64,000 nt of DNA from Pseudoalteromonas xiamenensis (GTDB lineage Bacteria; Pseudomonadota; Gammaproteobacteria; Enterobacterales; Alteromonadaceae): the NCBI RefSeq assembly GCF_042431545.1, contig NZ_JBHLYX010000003.1, one strand, 5' to 3'. Both the position numbers and the translations under genes were made by a program. This document shows positions 37,757 to 46,200 of the stretch, in pieces; position 1 is the stretch's first letter; the number at the start of each line of letters is the position of its first letter. Under the pieces are notes generated by a model. It was not told where the DNA came from, searched no databases, and saw only the letters and a list, made by a program, of their open reading frames with translations.

Positions 37757-38404
37757 TTGGAAGCAAAGGAAGTATTTAAAGATATTGCGTGTATCACATC
37801 CAAGTTGATTGAATTGGGCCTTTCAGTGGATCAGAATTTTCCAAGCCAAACTACTGGCTCCGGTCAGGTGTATATTAGCTACGATAGGTATAGCGATACT
37901 TCAATAGCCTTAAAAAACATCGAGTATGAGGCAATCTATAAAGAACTGGAGAAAGAGCGTCAGTTTAATGTGAAGCTGTTAGATGGTGGGTTACTCCAGT
38001 TTTTTTATTGTTTTGAAAAAGATGAGCTGATTAAACATCGATTATGCTATTTTCCATCCCCTGATTTTGAATCTTTTCAAAATGATCCAGACCTTTATCT
38101 TGATGAAAGCCAAATTTACGCGGATATTTTGTTTAGATCGGTTTTACCTGTACCTATACGTTTTGATTACGCACCAAATGATAGTACTGTAATTGAGCAT
38201 CCAGCGAGCCACTTAACACTCGGGCAGTACAAAAACTGTAGGATCCCAGTTGCAACGGCAATATGTCCATCTACATTTGCCAATTTTATCCTACGAGCTT
38301 TCTACATGAATGGTCTAACTGGCTCTAAGTGCATCTTTGAAAAGAGAGAAATGGAATATTGCCTTCATGACGATGAGGAGGCTCTTTTATATATTTCACC
38401 TTAG
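37757..38404 (+). CDS. DUF2290-like protein partnered with the helicase
   Basis: 215 residues, starting at TTG with TTAGGA just upstream; no ATG is available near the N terminus. The C-terminal half (RFDYAPNDSTVIEHPASH, LTLGQYKNCRIPVATAICP, FANFILRAFYMNG) resembles my recollection of the DUF2290 family, which is uncharacterised. No catalytic motif or membrane segment is seen. It follows the helicase by 4 bp, so the two likely act together. Family assignment is from memory and should be checked by profile search. Confidence 0.65.
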   Translation: MEAKEVFKDIACITSKLIELGLSVDQNFPSQTTGSGQVYISYDRYSDTSIALKNIEYEAIYKELEKERQFNVKLLDGGLLQFFYCFEKDELIKHRLCYFPSPDFESFQNDPDLYLDESQIYADILFRSVLPVPIRFDYAPNDSTVIEHPASHLTLGQYKNCRIPVATAICPSTFANFILRAFYMNGLTGSKCIFEKREMEYCLHDDEEALLYISP

Positions 38405-38456
38405 CTTGATAACCATATTAATGGCCCGTAACTAATGGGCCATCGTGCTTAACAAT

Positions 38457-38891
38457 TTATTTGCCGATCGTTAATTTAATAGAGACTGCTGATATTGCTT
38501 TATCTAACTCCCATTTATTGGTGGCATCAATCACTGTCTGAATCACCATCGGTAGGTGTTCTTTATCACCTACTTCAATCGCATGATGCCCCTTAGATAG
38601 CTCCAATGGCTTGTTGGCATATCGCACCTCTAAGTAATACTTGCCGCCTTTAGCATAGAACCAAGGACTCACCTTCTTGGCGACTTTCACCTTCTCCTGC
38701 TGGCCTGTTTCCTCGTTCTTCTGCCATTTTTCTTTGTAACAGGTGTAGGATTCACCATTAACCAATGCTGTTGCCATTTCCAATTGGATTTGAAGGCGGT
38801 TGATTAGCTTGTCACGGCGTTTGGCCTCGGGTGTGGTGCTTTTCTCTGGGCGTGAAACGGCCTTGAGCGTACTCAATATTGATTTAGTCAT
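38457..38891 (-). CDS. DUF6641-like small protein
   Basis: 144 residues with no signal peptide or membrane segment. It opens with a Ser/Lys-rich stretch and a helix KRRDKLINRLQIQLEMATAL, then a beta-rich part with SPWFYAKGGKYYLEVRYANK and an ending with KGHHAIEVGDKEHLPMVIQT. This resembles DUF6641 proteins carried by integrative elements, by recollection. It is 23 bp downstream of the AAA+ gene and probably in its operon. Function unknown. Confidence 0.6.
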   Translation of the reverse strand: MTKSILSTLKAVSRPEKSTTPEAKRRDKLINRLQIQLEMATALVNGESYTCYKEKWQKNEETGQQEKVKVAKKVSPWFYAKGGKYYLEVRYANKPLELSKGHHAIEVGDKEHLPMVIQTVIDATNKWELDKAISAVSIKLTIGK

Positions 38892-38914
38892 AGTATTTAC
38901 CTTTTGGTTGGTGG

Positions 38915-40951
38915 TTATTTTACAAAGCCAATTGGCCTTGTGGTTTGCTTGTGATTGGATTCAGTAATAAGAATGTCTAAGCAGTCTTGGGCAGATAGCT
39001 TAGTCGTCGAAAATTGTTGTCTGCGTTTGATAATCGCAAAATCGCCGACAGTGATATTTTTAAGATTTGCGAGCTGCTGAACCTGTGAATCTGTTATCTG
39101 AGAGCGTCCACACGCTTCTCTGAAGAGCCGTTTTAGTTGTTCTGATGTGAGATGCTCAAAAGCTAATTTAAAGTCAAAGCGACGCATTACAGCGCGATCA
39201 AGATGTTTATCAAAGTTCGTCGCTGCAAACAGCGGAAACTCGAAGCAGTCGATTTGAGTCAATAGCTCGTTAACTTGCTGTATTTCAAAGTTCTGAGAAG
39301 CCCCCGACCTATCAGCCAATAGGCTATCCACCTCATCAATAAAGAGTACAGCCTGTTGCTCAGTTGCCTTGGCAAAGATGCTAGCTATGTTTTTCTCAGA
39401 ACCACCCACATACTTATCAAGGACATCACTACAACGGACGGTGATTAGCTCTTGGTTGGTTGTTTTGGCTAGGTGGTTGGCTAATGCTGATTTCCCTGTG
39501 CCACTTGGCCCCGTGAATAGGGCGCGTATACCACCATGTTTCTTCATAGCGCGCTCAATATCCGCCAAGGCTTTATTGCCACCTTTGATATTTAGGTTAT
39601 CGAGTGAAAACGCCATTTGTGGTTTGTAGGTGGCTGTAGTCGTTTTAAAGCCACAGGCTTGGTGGACTTCGGTAATTAGGCTGTCTACCAAGGCCTCAGC
39701 CTGTTTACCTTGGTGGCCTATGGTATGGCACACGAAGGCGGCATTGGCGATATTGGCAGGGGTAACATTATCCTTGGTGGCGAGCTGAACCTTAAATGGT
39801 TTACTCAGCCTCAGGCCTTTGGTGGTTTTGGCGATAATGCCTTCCATAACGCGGTTGTCTGGCACGAAAATGTGTTTAACGAAATTAAACCGCCTTAGGA
39901 CACTGGCAGGAATATCTTCTACCGAATTAACCACCCAAATACACGGTACGGTGTTGGCTTCAAGTGTGGCATGGAGGTTATCTTTGCCGCCTGAGGCGCG
40001 GTGGTTAAACACCTGTTGGACTAATATATCCTCGGCCTCGTCCAACATAAGAAAAGACTTCTCATCATGGCTAACTATTCGCTGTATCAAATGGTGGTGT
40101 TGAAGCCTAAGGTTTGAACTTAATCTCTCTTGGTCATAATCCACCTCCCGCTGGTGGACATCAGAGCCAAAGGCTTTAATGGCAATAAGCGAGGCGCCTA
40201 AGGTATCAGCCAAAAAGCGACTTAGTTGAGTTTTGCCAGTGCCAGGCTCGCCCCACAAAAGCACGTTACAACCTTGGATAGAGTGATTTAATGCCACATC
40301 AAGGAAGGCGATTAAGTCCTCCAATTCAAGGTGCTTAAAGTCACTTAACTTCAAGGTGGATGGTGGTTGCATCTGTACCAATGGTTCAATTAGCTCGGTA
40401 TAACTTGCAACCTTTTCACCTACTAACTTTTCCACCAAGGCATGGGGGATACCTGATTGATCCAGTTGAGGGTATTGTGACCCCTGTACTAGGCCAGTTT
40501 CCACCAAGGCAAGGTTGATGTTAATTAGCGCCTCTTCAGTGATACCAACCATATGAGAAAACATCGAATTGATATGAATGTCCGAAGGCGCGCAGCAGTG
40601 TATCCACTCACAAAAGCCACCGTTTACCTTAAGCACCACCATGAGTTTAATCACCTTCCAGCTGTTGGCGGGTAGCTGCAAGCCATGTTCAAACACACGG
40701 CAGTTATGGCCGAGGTTGCAGCCTTTGGTCACAGATAATCTTTGGTGTAGATGATGGATTAGGTTGTCAAAGTCTTCATTTTGCCCCGTGAACTTAAAGG
40801 TAGTACCACAGATACTTTTAATGGTGGCACCTTTGACCGCCATTAAGTCAGTTGAATCGATAAAGCCTGAGGTCATCGCCCGATATGTATAGCCTGTGGC
40901 GTAGGACTGATACATATTTGAGGGCAGTAGTTTGTTGTATGTTCGAGTCAT
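38915..40951 (-). CDS. Tandem AAA+ ATPase
   Basis: 678 residues with two AAA+ modules. First: Walker A GEPGTGKTQLSRFLAD, Walker B FLMLDEAEDILV, and arginine-finger-type VLRRFNF. Second: GPSGTGKSALANHLAK, VLFIDEVDSLLADRSGA and VMRRFDF. The N-terminal 220 residues are unassigned and Cys/His-containing (CNLGHNC). Full Walker A/B sets predict two active ATPase sites. The ATG at 40951 has GGAGG five bases upstream and is preferred to a TTG at 40975. The role could be protein remodelling or element maintenance; it cannot be read from sequence. Confidence 0.82.
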   Translation of the reverse strand: MTRTYNKLLPSNMYQSYATGYTYRAMTSGFIDSTDLMAVKGATIKSICGTTFKFTGQNEDFDNLIHHLHQRLSVTKGCNLGHNCRVFEHGLQLPANSWKVIKLMVVLKVNGGFCEWIHCCAPSDIHINSMFSHMVGITEEALININLALVETGLVQGSQYPQLDQSGIPHALVEKLVGEKVASYTELIEPLVQMQPPSTLKLSDFKHLELEDLIAFLDVALNHSIQGCNVLLWGEPGTGKTQLSRFLADTLGASLIAIKAFGSDVHQREVDYDQERLSSNLRLQHHHLIQRIVSHDEKSFLMLDEAEDILVQQVFNHRASGGKDNLHATLEANTVPCIWVVNSVEDIPASVLRRFNFVKHIFVPDNRVMEGIIAKTTKGLRLSKPFKVQLATKDNVTPANIANAAFVCHTIGHQGKQAEALVDSLITEVHQACGFKTTTATYKPQMAFSLDNLNIKGGNKALADIERAMKKHGGIRALFTGPSGTGKSALANHLAKTTNQELITVRCSDVLDKYVGGSEKNIASIFAKATEQQAVLFIDEVDSLLADRSGASQNFEIQQVNELLTQIDCFEFPLFAATNFDKHLDRAVMRRFDFKLAFEHLTSEQLKRLFREACGRSQITDSQVQQLANLKNITVGDFAIIKRRQQFSTTKLSAQDCLDILITESNHKQTTRPIGFVK

Positions 40952-41089
40952 ACTACCTCCATGAGCTGAAGGCAATATTGCTGTAAGTATATGATTAGCA
41001 TAGTTGATACCCTGTTTCTTTTAATCCAAGGTATCAGGAAGGCTTAAGCGGTTTTAGGGTGAGCCTTGGCCGTGTATAGGCGATTAAAC

Positions 41090-41659
41090 CTATTCTTCAA
41101 AGTCAATTCCATGGACAGGATCGGAGCAGTTCGTGATTTCATTTTGTAACTGAACTACTAGTTTGTTTAGTCGCTTTATGTCTTCTTGTAATTGAACAAT
41201 TTTATCTTCCGTCACTTCATCATCATACGCGATTAGGCTAATACGTTCTGGGAGTTCGTCTATATCGTTACTATTTAACAGTGGCTCAATAATGGGCCTA
41301 AACGAATCAATCAAAAAATCAATAGCAGCCATGCGGGAGCCAAGGTTAGCAGCAACTTTGACCTTATCAATTAGCGCTGCATGGTGCTGACTAATGGCAA
41401 TCTTAGTAGACTTACCAGCTGTGATGTTGTGGATGGCCTTGGTCCAACTTGTCCAGTGCTTATTGTAAGGTTTGACTTCCCTCAGTTCATTTAGCTTTTC
41501 GATTAGCTGTTTTCGTTCTTGAGTACCATCAGCCGTAGTAAGTAGTACTTCTATCATTGGTGCTATTTCTTCTCTTGCTTTTTTTGGAAGCAACTGGGTC
41601 AAACGTTCATGATGTTCTATCCACTCGCGTTCACTTTTCGCCAAGTTCTTTTTCGCCAC
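41090..41659 (-). CDS. Hypothetical protein with C-terminal coiled coil, downstream of iterons
   Basis: 189 residues, starting at GTG with an AGGA site 8 nt upstream. Mostly helical and charged; a C-terminal heptad-like stretch (DKIVQLQEDIKRLNKLVVQLQNEI) predicts a coiled coil. No known family recognised. The start lies about 30 bp from a four-copy repeat array, which suggests it may bind those repeats and control its own expression or element copy behaviour. This is inference. Confidence 0.6.
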   Translation of the reverse strand: MAKKNLAKSEREWIEHHERLTQLLPKKAREEIAPMIEVLLTTADGTQERKQLIEKLNELREVKPYNKHWTSWTKAIHNITAGKSTKIAISQHHAALIDKVKVAANLGSRMAAIDFLIDSFRPIIEPLLNSNDIDELPERISLIAYDDEVTEDKIVQLQEDIKRLNKLVVQLQNEITNCSDPVHGIDFEE

Positions 41660-41685
41660 TTACAGAGTCCTATTAATCAAATAAA

Positions 41686-41770
41686 ATTCTTTCCAGAACT
41701 TTATTGTAGTTCCTTTCTAGAGTTTTTTATAACTCCTTTCCAGAATTATAGAAAGGCTCATTTCAGAAAC
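41686..41770. repeat. Iteron-like array, four copies at 23-24 bp spacing
   Basis: Cores TTTCCAGA (41690), TTTCTAGA (41714), TTTCCAGA (41737) and TTTCAGA (41761), each within a longer CT-rich then A/T-rich unit. Regular two-turn spacing puts them on one helix face. They fill the promoter region between the coiled-coil gene (-) and the next plus-strand gene. Beyond them, to 41972, I see no gene. Confidence 0.65.
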
Positions 41771-41987
41771 TCTTATCTTCTAGGTGTGAGCGGGTATTTT
41801 TACAAAAAGTTGTAGGGTGGGTCGTTGCTTCTTCTATAAACAGGCGCTTTTTCAAAACTGTAAACGCTAATTTGAGTACAGCTGAGAAAATTAAAAACTT
41901 TTTCTGTTCTCGATGGTAACGCAGCATACGGATGCAGCGGAATAAGCATTAATCCATAGTTTAGAGGTCCCTGTGTGGGAATGTATT

Positions 41988-43322
41988 ATGAAAAAAGCGA
42001 AGAAAGGTTCTAATTGCACTGTAAGACTTAACTATCTATCTAATTACAATAAGTACAAGTACCTCTTTATACCCATAGCCTTACTACCAACTAACCAATA
42101 CGATCCATTGGCTCCCATGACCAAACGGTATACAAACTTCTATGGTGCTGATGGCCACTTTAGAAATATTAGGAATAACGAACTACTAAATTTTGTGCGA
42201 GATGAAGAATTTGCTAATTTTAGTCATGATGCGCTGACACGAGTTCTGCAAAATCCTGAGCTACATATAGAACCAAGTATTGATGACTTTGCCATGACCT
42301 TTGAACTGAGTGAGCAAACATGGAAACGAATGCGACGTAACGTAAAGTTGTTAAAGTCAAAGGTGGACGTCAAAGTAACGAGTCACTCTGGTGGTGAACT
42401 TGAACACTTGTACAAGCGGCAACGGGTCTTTAAGTTTAAACATGGTGGAGAGATACGCTTTCATTTTGATCCTGTTTGGAAGGTGGGTGAATGCGCTGAT
42501 TGCAGCGAGGCAGAAGATAATGATGATAGCAAAAAAGAAGTCAGGCGGTCCTCAAGAATTTCTACTCGCCTATCCCAGCTTGGATTCCGAAACTTTCGGA
42601 TATTCTTAGGGTGGCTTCAAGCGCAATCAGATGATGAGTATGACAAGGCCGTTAGGTTTAATCGTAAGCAAGGGGCGAGAGGGACGACGCGCGGTGCATA
42701 CGTTACAAGGTTGGACTTTGAATTTAAGTTATACGGAGTCCCAGTTCCATTTTTGTTAACTAGAGATCCTCATCATATGTCTAGTACTTATTCTATTTGG
42801 CCTGAAGATGTATCTCATGCTCTGGCAGAAACTGTTTACCATGGTGACCTTACAGGCTCTTCGCACTACGCAGTGTATGATCCACTTCTGAAGTTGATAG
42901 GAGATAGCACGATCACATTAAAGTATGCAAAGCGATTAGGTCCTATTTCTAAAATTGAGCGCAGGCTACTATCTAGTAAAGACGGTAAAGGTGGCACGTT
43001 GGTTTCAGCTTTAATACCCAACTCAAACGCTAGACTAGGTGATAAAGGGAAGGGCGTACAAACGAACCTTGGTCGATTAGAGTGCTTCTCTCCAAGGCTA
43101 TATCAGCACTTGCCTGATGAGTTAGCAGTAAAAGTGGCAAGGTACAAACTCGATGGCGTATGGGAGCATCTAGGAACCAGAGAAAGGAGGCAGTTGGACA
43201 AGGCTTTATCACTAGACAGTAATAAAATTGCTGTGGACAGTGATGCAATTGAGCGGTGCTTCTTTAAAGTGATTGATAAACTGTATTGGACTATCCGAGA
43301 TCCATCGTCGGTTAAACTGTAG
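41988..43322 (+). CDS. Unrecognised 444-residue protein, possible replication or DNA-binding function
   Basis: Basic, soluble protein with no signal peptide or membrane helix. A C-A-D-C pair (VGECADCSE) sits in an acidic insert. The segment YVTRLDFEFKLYGVPVPF faintly recalls the R-x-D strand of Rep_trans-type initiators, but no HUH or catalytic set is clear, so I do not name a function. Start: ATG at 41988; a GTG five codons upstream has an AGAGG site and may be used instead. It is transcribed away from the iteron array, which would fit an iteron-controlled initiator. Confidence 0.6.
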   Translation: MKKAKKGSNCTVRLNYLSNYNKYKYLFIPIALLPTNQYDPLAPMTKRYTNFYGADGHFRNIRNNELLNFVRDEEFANFSHDALTRVLQNPELHIEPSIDDFAMTFELSEQTWKRMRRNVKLLKSKVDVKVTSHSGGELEHLYKRQRVFKFKHGGEIRFHFDPVWKVGECADCSEAEDNDDSKKEVRRSSRISTRLSQLGFRNFRIFLGWLQAQSDDEYDKAVRFNRKQGARGTTRGAYVTRLDFEFKLYGVPVPFLLTRDPHHMSSTYSIWPEDVSHALAETVYHGDLTGSSHYAVYDPLLKLIGDSTITLKYAKRLGPISKIERRLLSSKDGKGGTLVSALIPNSNARLGDKGKGVQTNLGRLECFSPRLYQHLPDELAVKVARYKLDGVWEHLGTRERRQLDKALSLDSNKIAVDSDAIERCFFKVIDKLYWTIRDPSSVKL

Positions 43323-43374
43323 GTGCCTTTAGGGAGCTGGCTTGAAAAAGAAGCTATCGTGTCAATTAGCTGAA

Positions 43375-44142
43375 TTAGCTTGCTCTCTTGGTCTGAAGCC
43401 ATTTTATCGAAGCTGCTTTATTGCGCCAGTTGAGAAACCGAGCAAGAACTTCTTTGTTTTGCGTTAATTGTGGTACTAACTGTTCCCATAGCTCAACATG
43501 TCGTTGCTGGTTATGTTTCTCTCTCTCAATGCGGCTAATGTACTCTCTTTTTATGTTGGTGATGTTATTAATCAAGGGTTCTGGGTTTTGCCTGCATTTT
43601 TCTTTCAAGTAAAGATAAAAGTTTTCGATAAAGTCAAAATCAAAGGCGTTATACCTGCCATCAAAGAGTATTGCTACTGACTGTTTGATGTTGGGGTCAA
43701 TAATTATTTGATAAGTGGTAAATGAAATTGTTTTTTTATACAGGCGCTTCTTGGTTCCACTTGCACCTCTACGTTTATATGCTTTCGCATTTCGCCATAG
43801 TTTGAATTTACGCCAGTTTACGGCCATCTCATCCGCTAATATATAACACTCAGCCCATGTCTCAATATACTCATCATCACCTACTAGCCCTTCCTTTGTG
43901 TCTTTGAGTACTTTTTGTGCCAACTTAATGAAATCATTGGCAGTCTCAAGTTCATCTAAACATTTGTGTTTATGTTTTTTTAGGTAAGTACAAAACTCAC
44001 CCATAAGCTCTAGTGATAGGATCTTTCTACGTTTATCACACCACCTGAGCTGGTATTCGGTTTGATTGCGTTTGAATAAGCAAAACTCATCTGTTGCAAA
44101 ACAGGTAAATCCATGAGATTTGACCTCTCTCCAAGTACCCAT
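43375..44142 (-). CDS. Unrecognised 255-residue protein
   Basis: A basic, Lys- and aromatic-rich protein (FKLWRNAKAYKRRGASGTKKRLYKKTISF) without signal peptide, membrane segment or recognisable catalytic motif. Predicted mostly helical. It converges with the preceding gene and is divergent from the next. The positive charge suggests nucleic-acid contact, but no family can be assigned. Confidence 0.55.
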   Translation of the reverse strand: MGTWREVKSHGFTCFATDEFCLFKRNQTEYQLRWCDKRRKILSLELMGEFCTYLKKHKHKCLDELETANDFIKLAQKVLKDTKEGLVGDDEYIETWAECYILADEMAVNWRKFKLWRNAKAYKRRGASGTKKRLYKKTISFTTYQIIIDPNIKQSVAILFDGRYNAFDFDFIENFYLYLKEKCRQNPEPLINNITNIKREYISRIEREKHNQQRHVELWEQLVPQLTQNKEVLARFLNWRNKAASIKWLQTKRAS

Positions 44143-44392
44143 ATCAGGTATATCCTTGTATTTTTAAATAAAAACAGAAAATTAAAGTTTATCCTATTGA
44201 ATTATATTGTTAAATATTTTTTGTTTCTTGCTTTTAATTGTAAATATAGCGCCCAGCCATAGAGAAACATAGTACAAGTTGCTCTATACGCTGTTGGGAG
44301 CATGATTGACGGTAAGTGCACTGAAAATAACGGTTTTAAAGCTTTGGTAAAATATCAACCATCTTAAATAAGTCTTAAAAAGAGGAAGATAG

Positions 44393-44908
44393 ATGAATGA
44401 GCTAGTTATTCGAATTGAATCTGTAAATCCAGTTTGTACCGAGCAATCAACGATACAATATAGAGAGCAATGGCATAAACTTTTCAGTAAACGCGAGAAG
44501 TCAATAATCACAGACCCAAGAGACATTATGAGTTTTCTTAACTGGGCTGTGATGAAACTACCTAAACTAAGTAGATCATCACGGTTTAACGTTAACAGAC
44601 TCTTCTACAGTGGAGTTTTGGACAGCTCTTCAGAATATTTCAGAGTAATTAAAAGTATTGAAGTAATTCCACATGACTTAGTTTATAGCGGTGGTGATAG
44701 GGGCTCTATAGTGGCTTTCGAATATCAAACTGATTTTAATGAAGAAGGTCAGCTCTTTTATTCCAACCTTAACTGCTTATTAATTCCATTATTTTCTGCT
44801 TTTGATGATGGGATGACAGCCAGTGAATATTACTCAAGTGGCTTTAATTTTGAAGTTGAGATCCGAAATGGAGACTGTCTGTATTCAGAAGTCTCATTCG
44901 AAAACTAA
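44393..44908 (+). CDS. Unrecognised 171-residue protein
   Basis: A cytoplasmic-looking alpha/beta protein with no motif I recognise. A strong AGAGGAAG ribosome-binding site 6-7 nt before the ATG and an A+T-rich promoter region support it as real. It is monocistronic or grouped with the small gene 75 bp downstream. The 250-bp gap upstream holds no gene. Confidence 0.6.
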   Translation: MNELVIRIESVNPVCTEQSTIQYREQWHKLFSKREKSIITDPRDIMSFLNWAVMKLPKLSRSSRFNVNRLFYSGVLDSSSEYFRVIKSIEVIPHDLVYSGGDRGSIVAFEYQTDFNEEGQLFYSNLNCLLIPLFSAFDDGMTASEYYSSGFNFEVEIRNGDCLYSEVSFEN

Positions 44909-44983
44909 GGCTCAAAATCGAGGTATACGTATTACTTCAAATAACCATATCAAAATATCTTACTTAGATTTTAGGAGACAGTA

Positions 44984-45256
44984 ATGGGTCTAATTGTTGT
45001 TACTATTCGTCGTAGGAAGTTAAATAACAGAGGGTGGTTTGTAGTTTTTAGGGGATTTCAACCTGGTATCTATCGCTCTTACTTAGAAGCCGAAAAAAGT
45101 ATCGAAGGCTATAGAAGCCCAAAAATCAAAAGGTATGAGTCATATAAAAGTGCAAAAGAAGCTTTCAACAAGTACTGTGCAATTAGGGATGTTAAAGGAG
45201 AAAAATCTTCCGATTATGAGTGGTCATATAATGTCCCATACAGACGCAAGGATTAG
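44984..45256 (+). CDS. Stand-alone RNase HI N-terminal (hybrid-binding/viroplasmin) domain
   Basis: 90 residues, preceded by AGGAG. The core GWFVVFRGFQPGIYRSYLEAEKSIEGYRSPKIKRYESYKSAKEAFNKY matches the pattern of PF01693 (here quoted only by its key parts: W-F-V-V-F-R-G, G-I-Y, then basic K-x-K-x-Y and E-A-F). That domain binds RNA:DNA hybrids or dsRNA in RNase H1 and is found in caulimovirus viroplasmin. No RNase H catalytic domain follows; the stop codon overlaps the convergent resolvase stop. Confidence 0.78.
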   Translation: MGLIVVTIRRRKLNNRGWFVVFRGFQPGIYRSYLEAEKSIEGYRSPKIKRYESYKSAKEAFNKYCAIRDVKGEKSSDYEWSYNVPYRRKD

Positions 45257-45819
45257 CTGCAATTTACTTCCTGATTTTCAGCTAACGCTTTGTAAACCGT
45301 TGCCCTAGCACAGTCTAGGGCTTTTGCTATCTGCATTTTATTCATGCCCTCAGCGTGCATCAATCTGATCCGTTCGTGCAGTTCCTTGTTAATACCTTTA
45401 CCCTTGTACTTACCGTTCGCTTTAGCAATAGCTATGCCTTCACGCTGACGCTCTAGTATCATAGACCGTTCGAATTGGTAGATTGCGCCAAGAAGTGTCA
45501 GCATCAATTCTTGAGTTGGGTTATTGGTGCCTGCAAAATCAAGGTGTTCCTTATAGAACTTCAAACTAATCCCTTGCTCGGTGAATAGGCGGACTAGCCG
45601 AAGAAGGTCTTCGGTATTACGTGCCATGCGGCTTATGTCATGGCAATGAACTACATCGCCTTCGCGAGCATATTCAATTAACTGCTTGAGGGCTGGCCTG
45701 TTAGTGTCTTTGCCGCTGCACTTGTCAACGAAGGTCTTATCAAGCTTAACGTCGTTTAATTGGCGAGCTGTGTTTTGATCAACTGAGCTAACGCGAATGT
45801 ATCCGATTTGTTTAGTCAT
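45253..45819 (-). CDS. Serine recombinase (resolvase/invertase family)
   Basis: 188 residues with the catalytic serine in IGYIRVSSVDQNTARQL, the conserved DVVHCHDISRMARN stretch, the helix-E region LGAIYQFERSMILERQREGI and a C-terminal helix-turn-helix (MNKMQIAKALDCARATVYKAL). Size fits small resolvases/invertases. The ATG at 45819 starts the family fold; a longer upstream frame adds 20 unlikely residues. It may resolve element dimers or invert a segment. Confidence 0.93.
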   Translation of the reverse strand: MTKQIGYIRVSSVDQNTARQLNDVKLDKTFVDKCSGKDTNRPALKQLIEYAREGDVVHCHDISRMARNTEDLLRLVRLFTEQGISLKFYKEHLDFAGTNNPTQELMLTLLGAIYQFERSMILERQREGIAIAKANGKYKGKGINKELHERIRLMHAEGMNKMQIAKALDCARATVYKALAENQEVNCS

Positions 45820-45830
45820 AGTAGAAGTGC

Positions 45831-45894
45831 CTGTTTTAAGTCTATGACGTTGATAGTATCTGGCTACTATAGATTCCAACAGGGCTTAAAACAG
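45831..45894. repeat. Inverted repeat upstream of the resolvase (possible res site)
   Basis: A perfect 10-bp inverted repeat CTGTTTTAAG/CTTAAAACAG spaced by 44 bp, with an inner ATAGTA/TACTAT. It sits immediately before the resolvase start, the usual place for its recombination site or operator. The remaining gap up to 46200 holds no convincing gene. Confidence 0.5.
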
Positions 45895-46200
45895 ACGGTC
45901 TTAGGCAAGAAATTGAACGGCTATTTTGAGTACACTTAAAATGAACACTGATGATCTAACCAGTAAAATTTCTCTATCCATTTTTGACGAGTGATTATGA
46001 TTTTGTACTTGTTGCTTACGGCTTAGCTGAAGTTAAACAAAGCCGTAATTTTCGAGTGTACTTTAAACATACACAATTGATAGTCTTATCAGCTTTTCTA
46101 TTTGTTATTCAATCGATTGCTCTTGAAAAAAGCGAGATAGCCCACAAATATAGGGTCTATCACATTAACTTTTTGCTTTCAGTAAGGACGTTGAATAAGA

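Noticed and set aside
41988..43322. HUH endonuclease call from the DPHHMSST segment
   Set aside because: The His-His pair has no hydrophobic-flanked HUH strand or matching catalytic Tyr region, so a relaxase/Rep assignment was not made.
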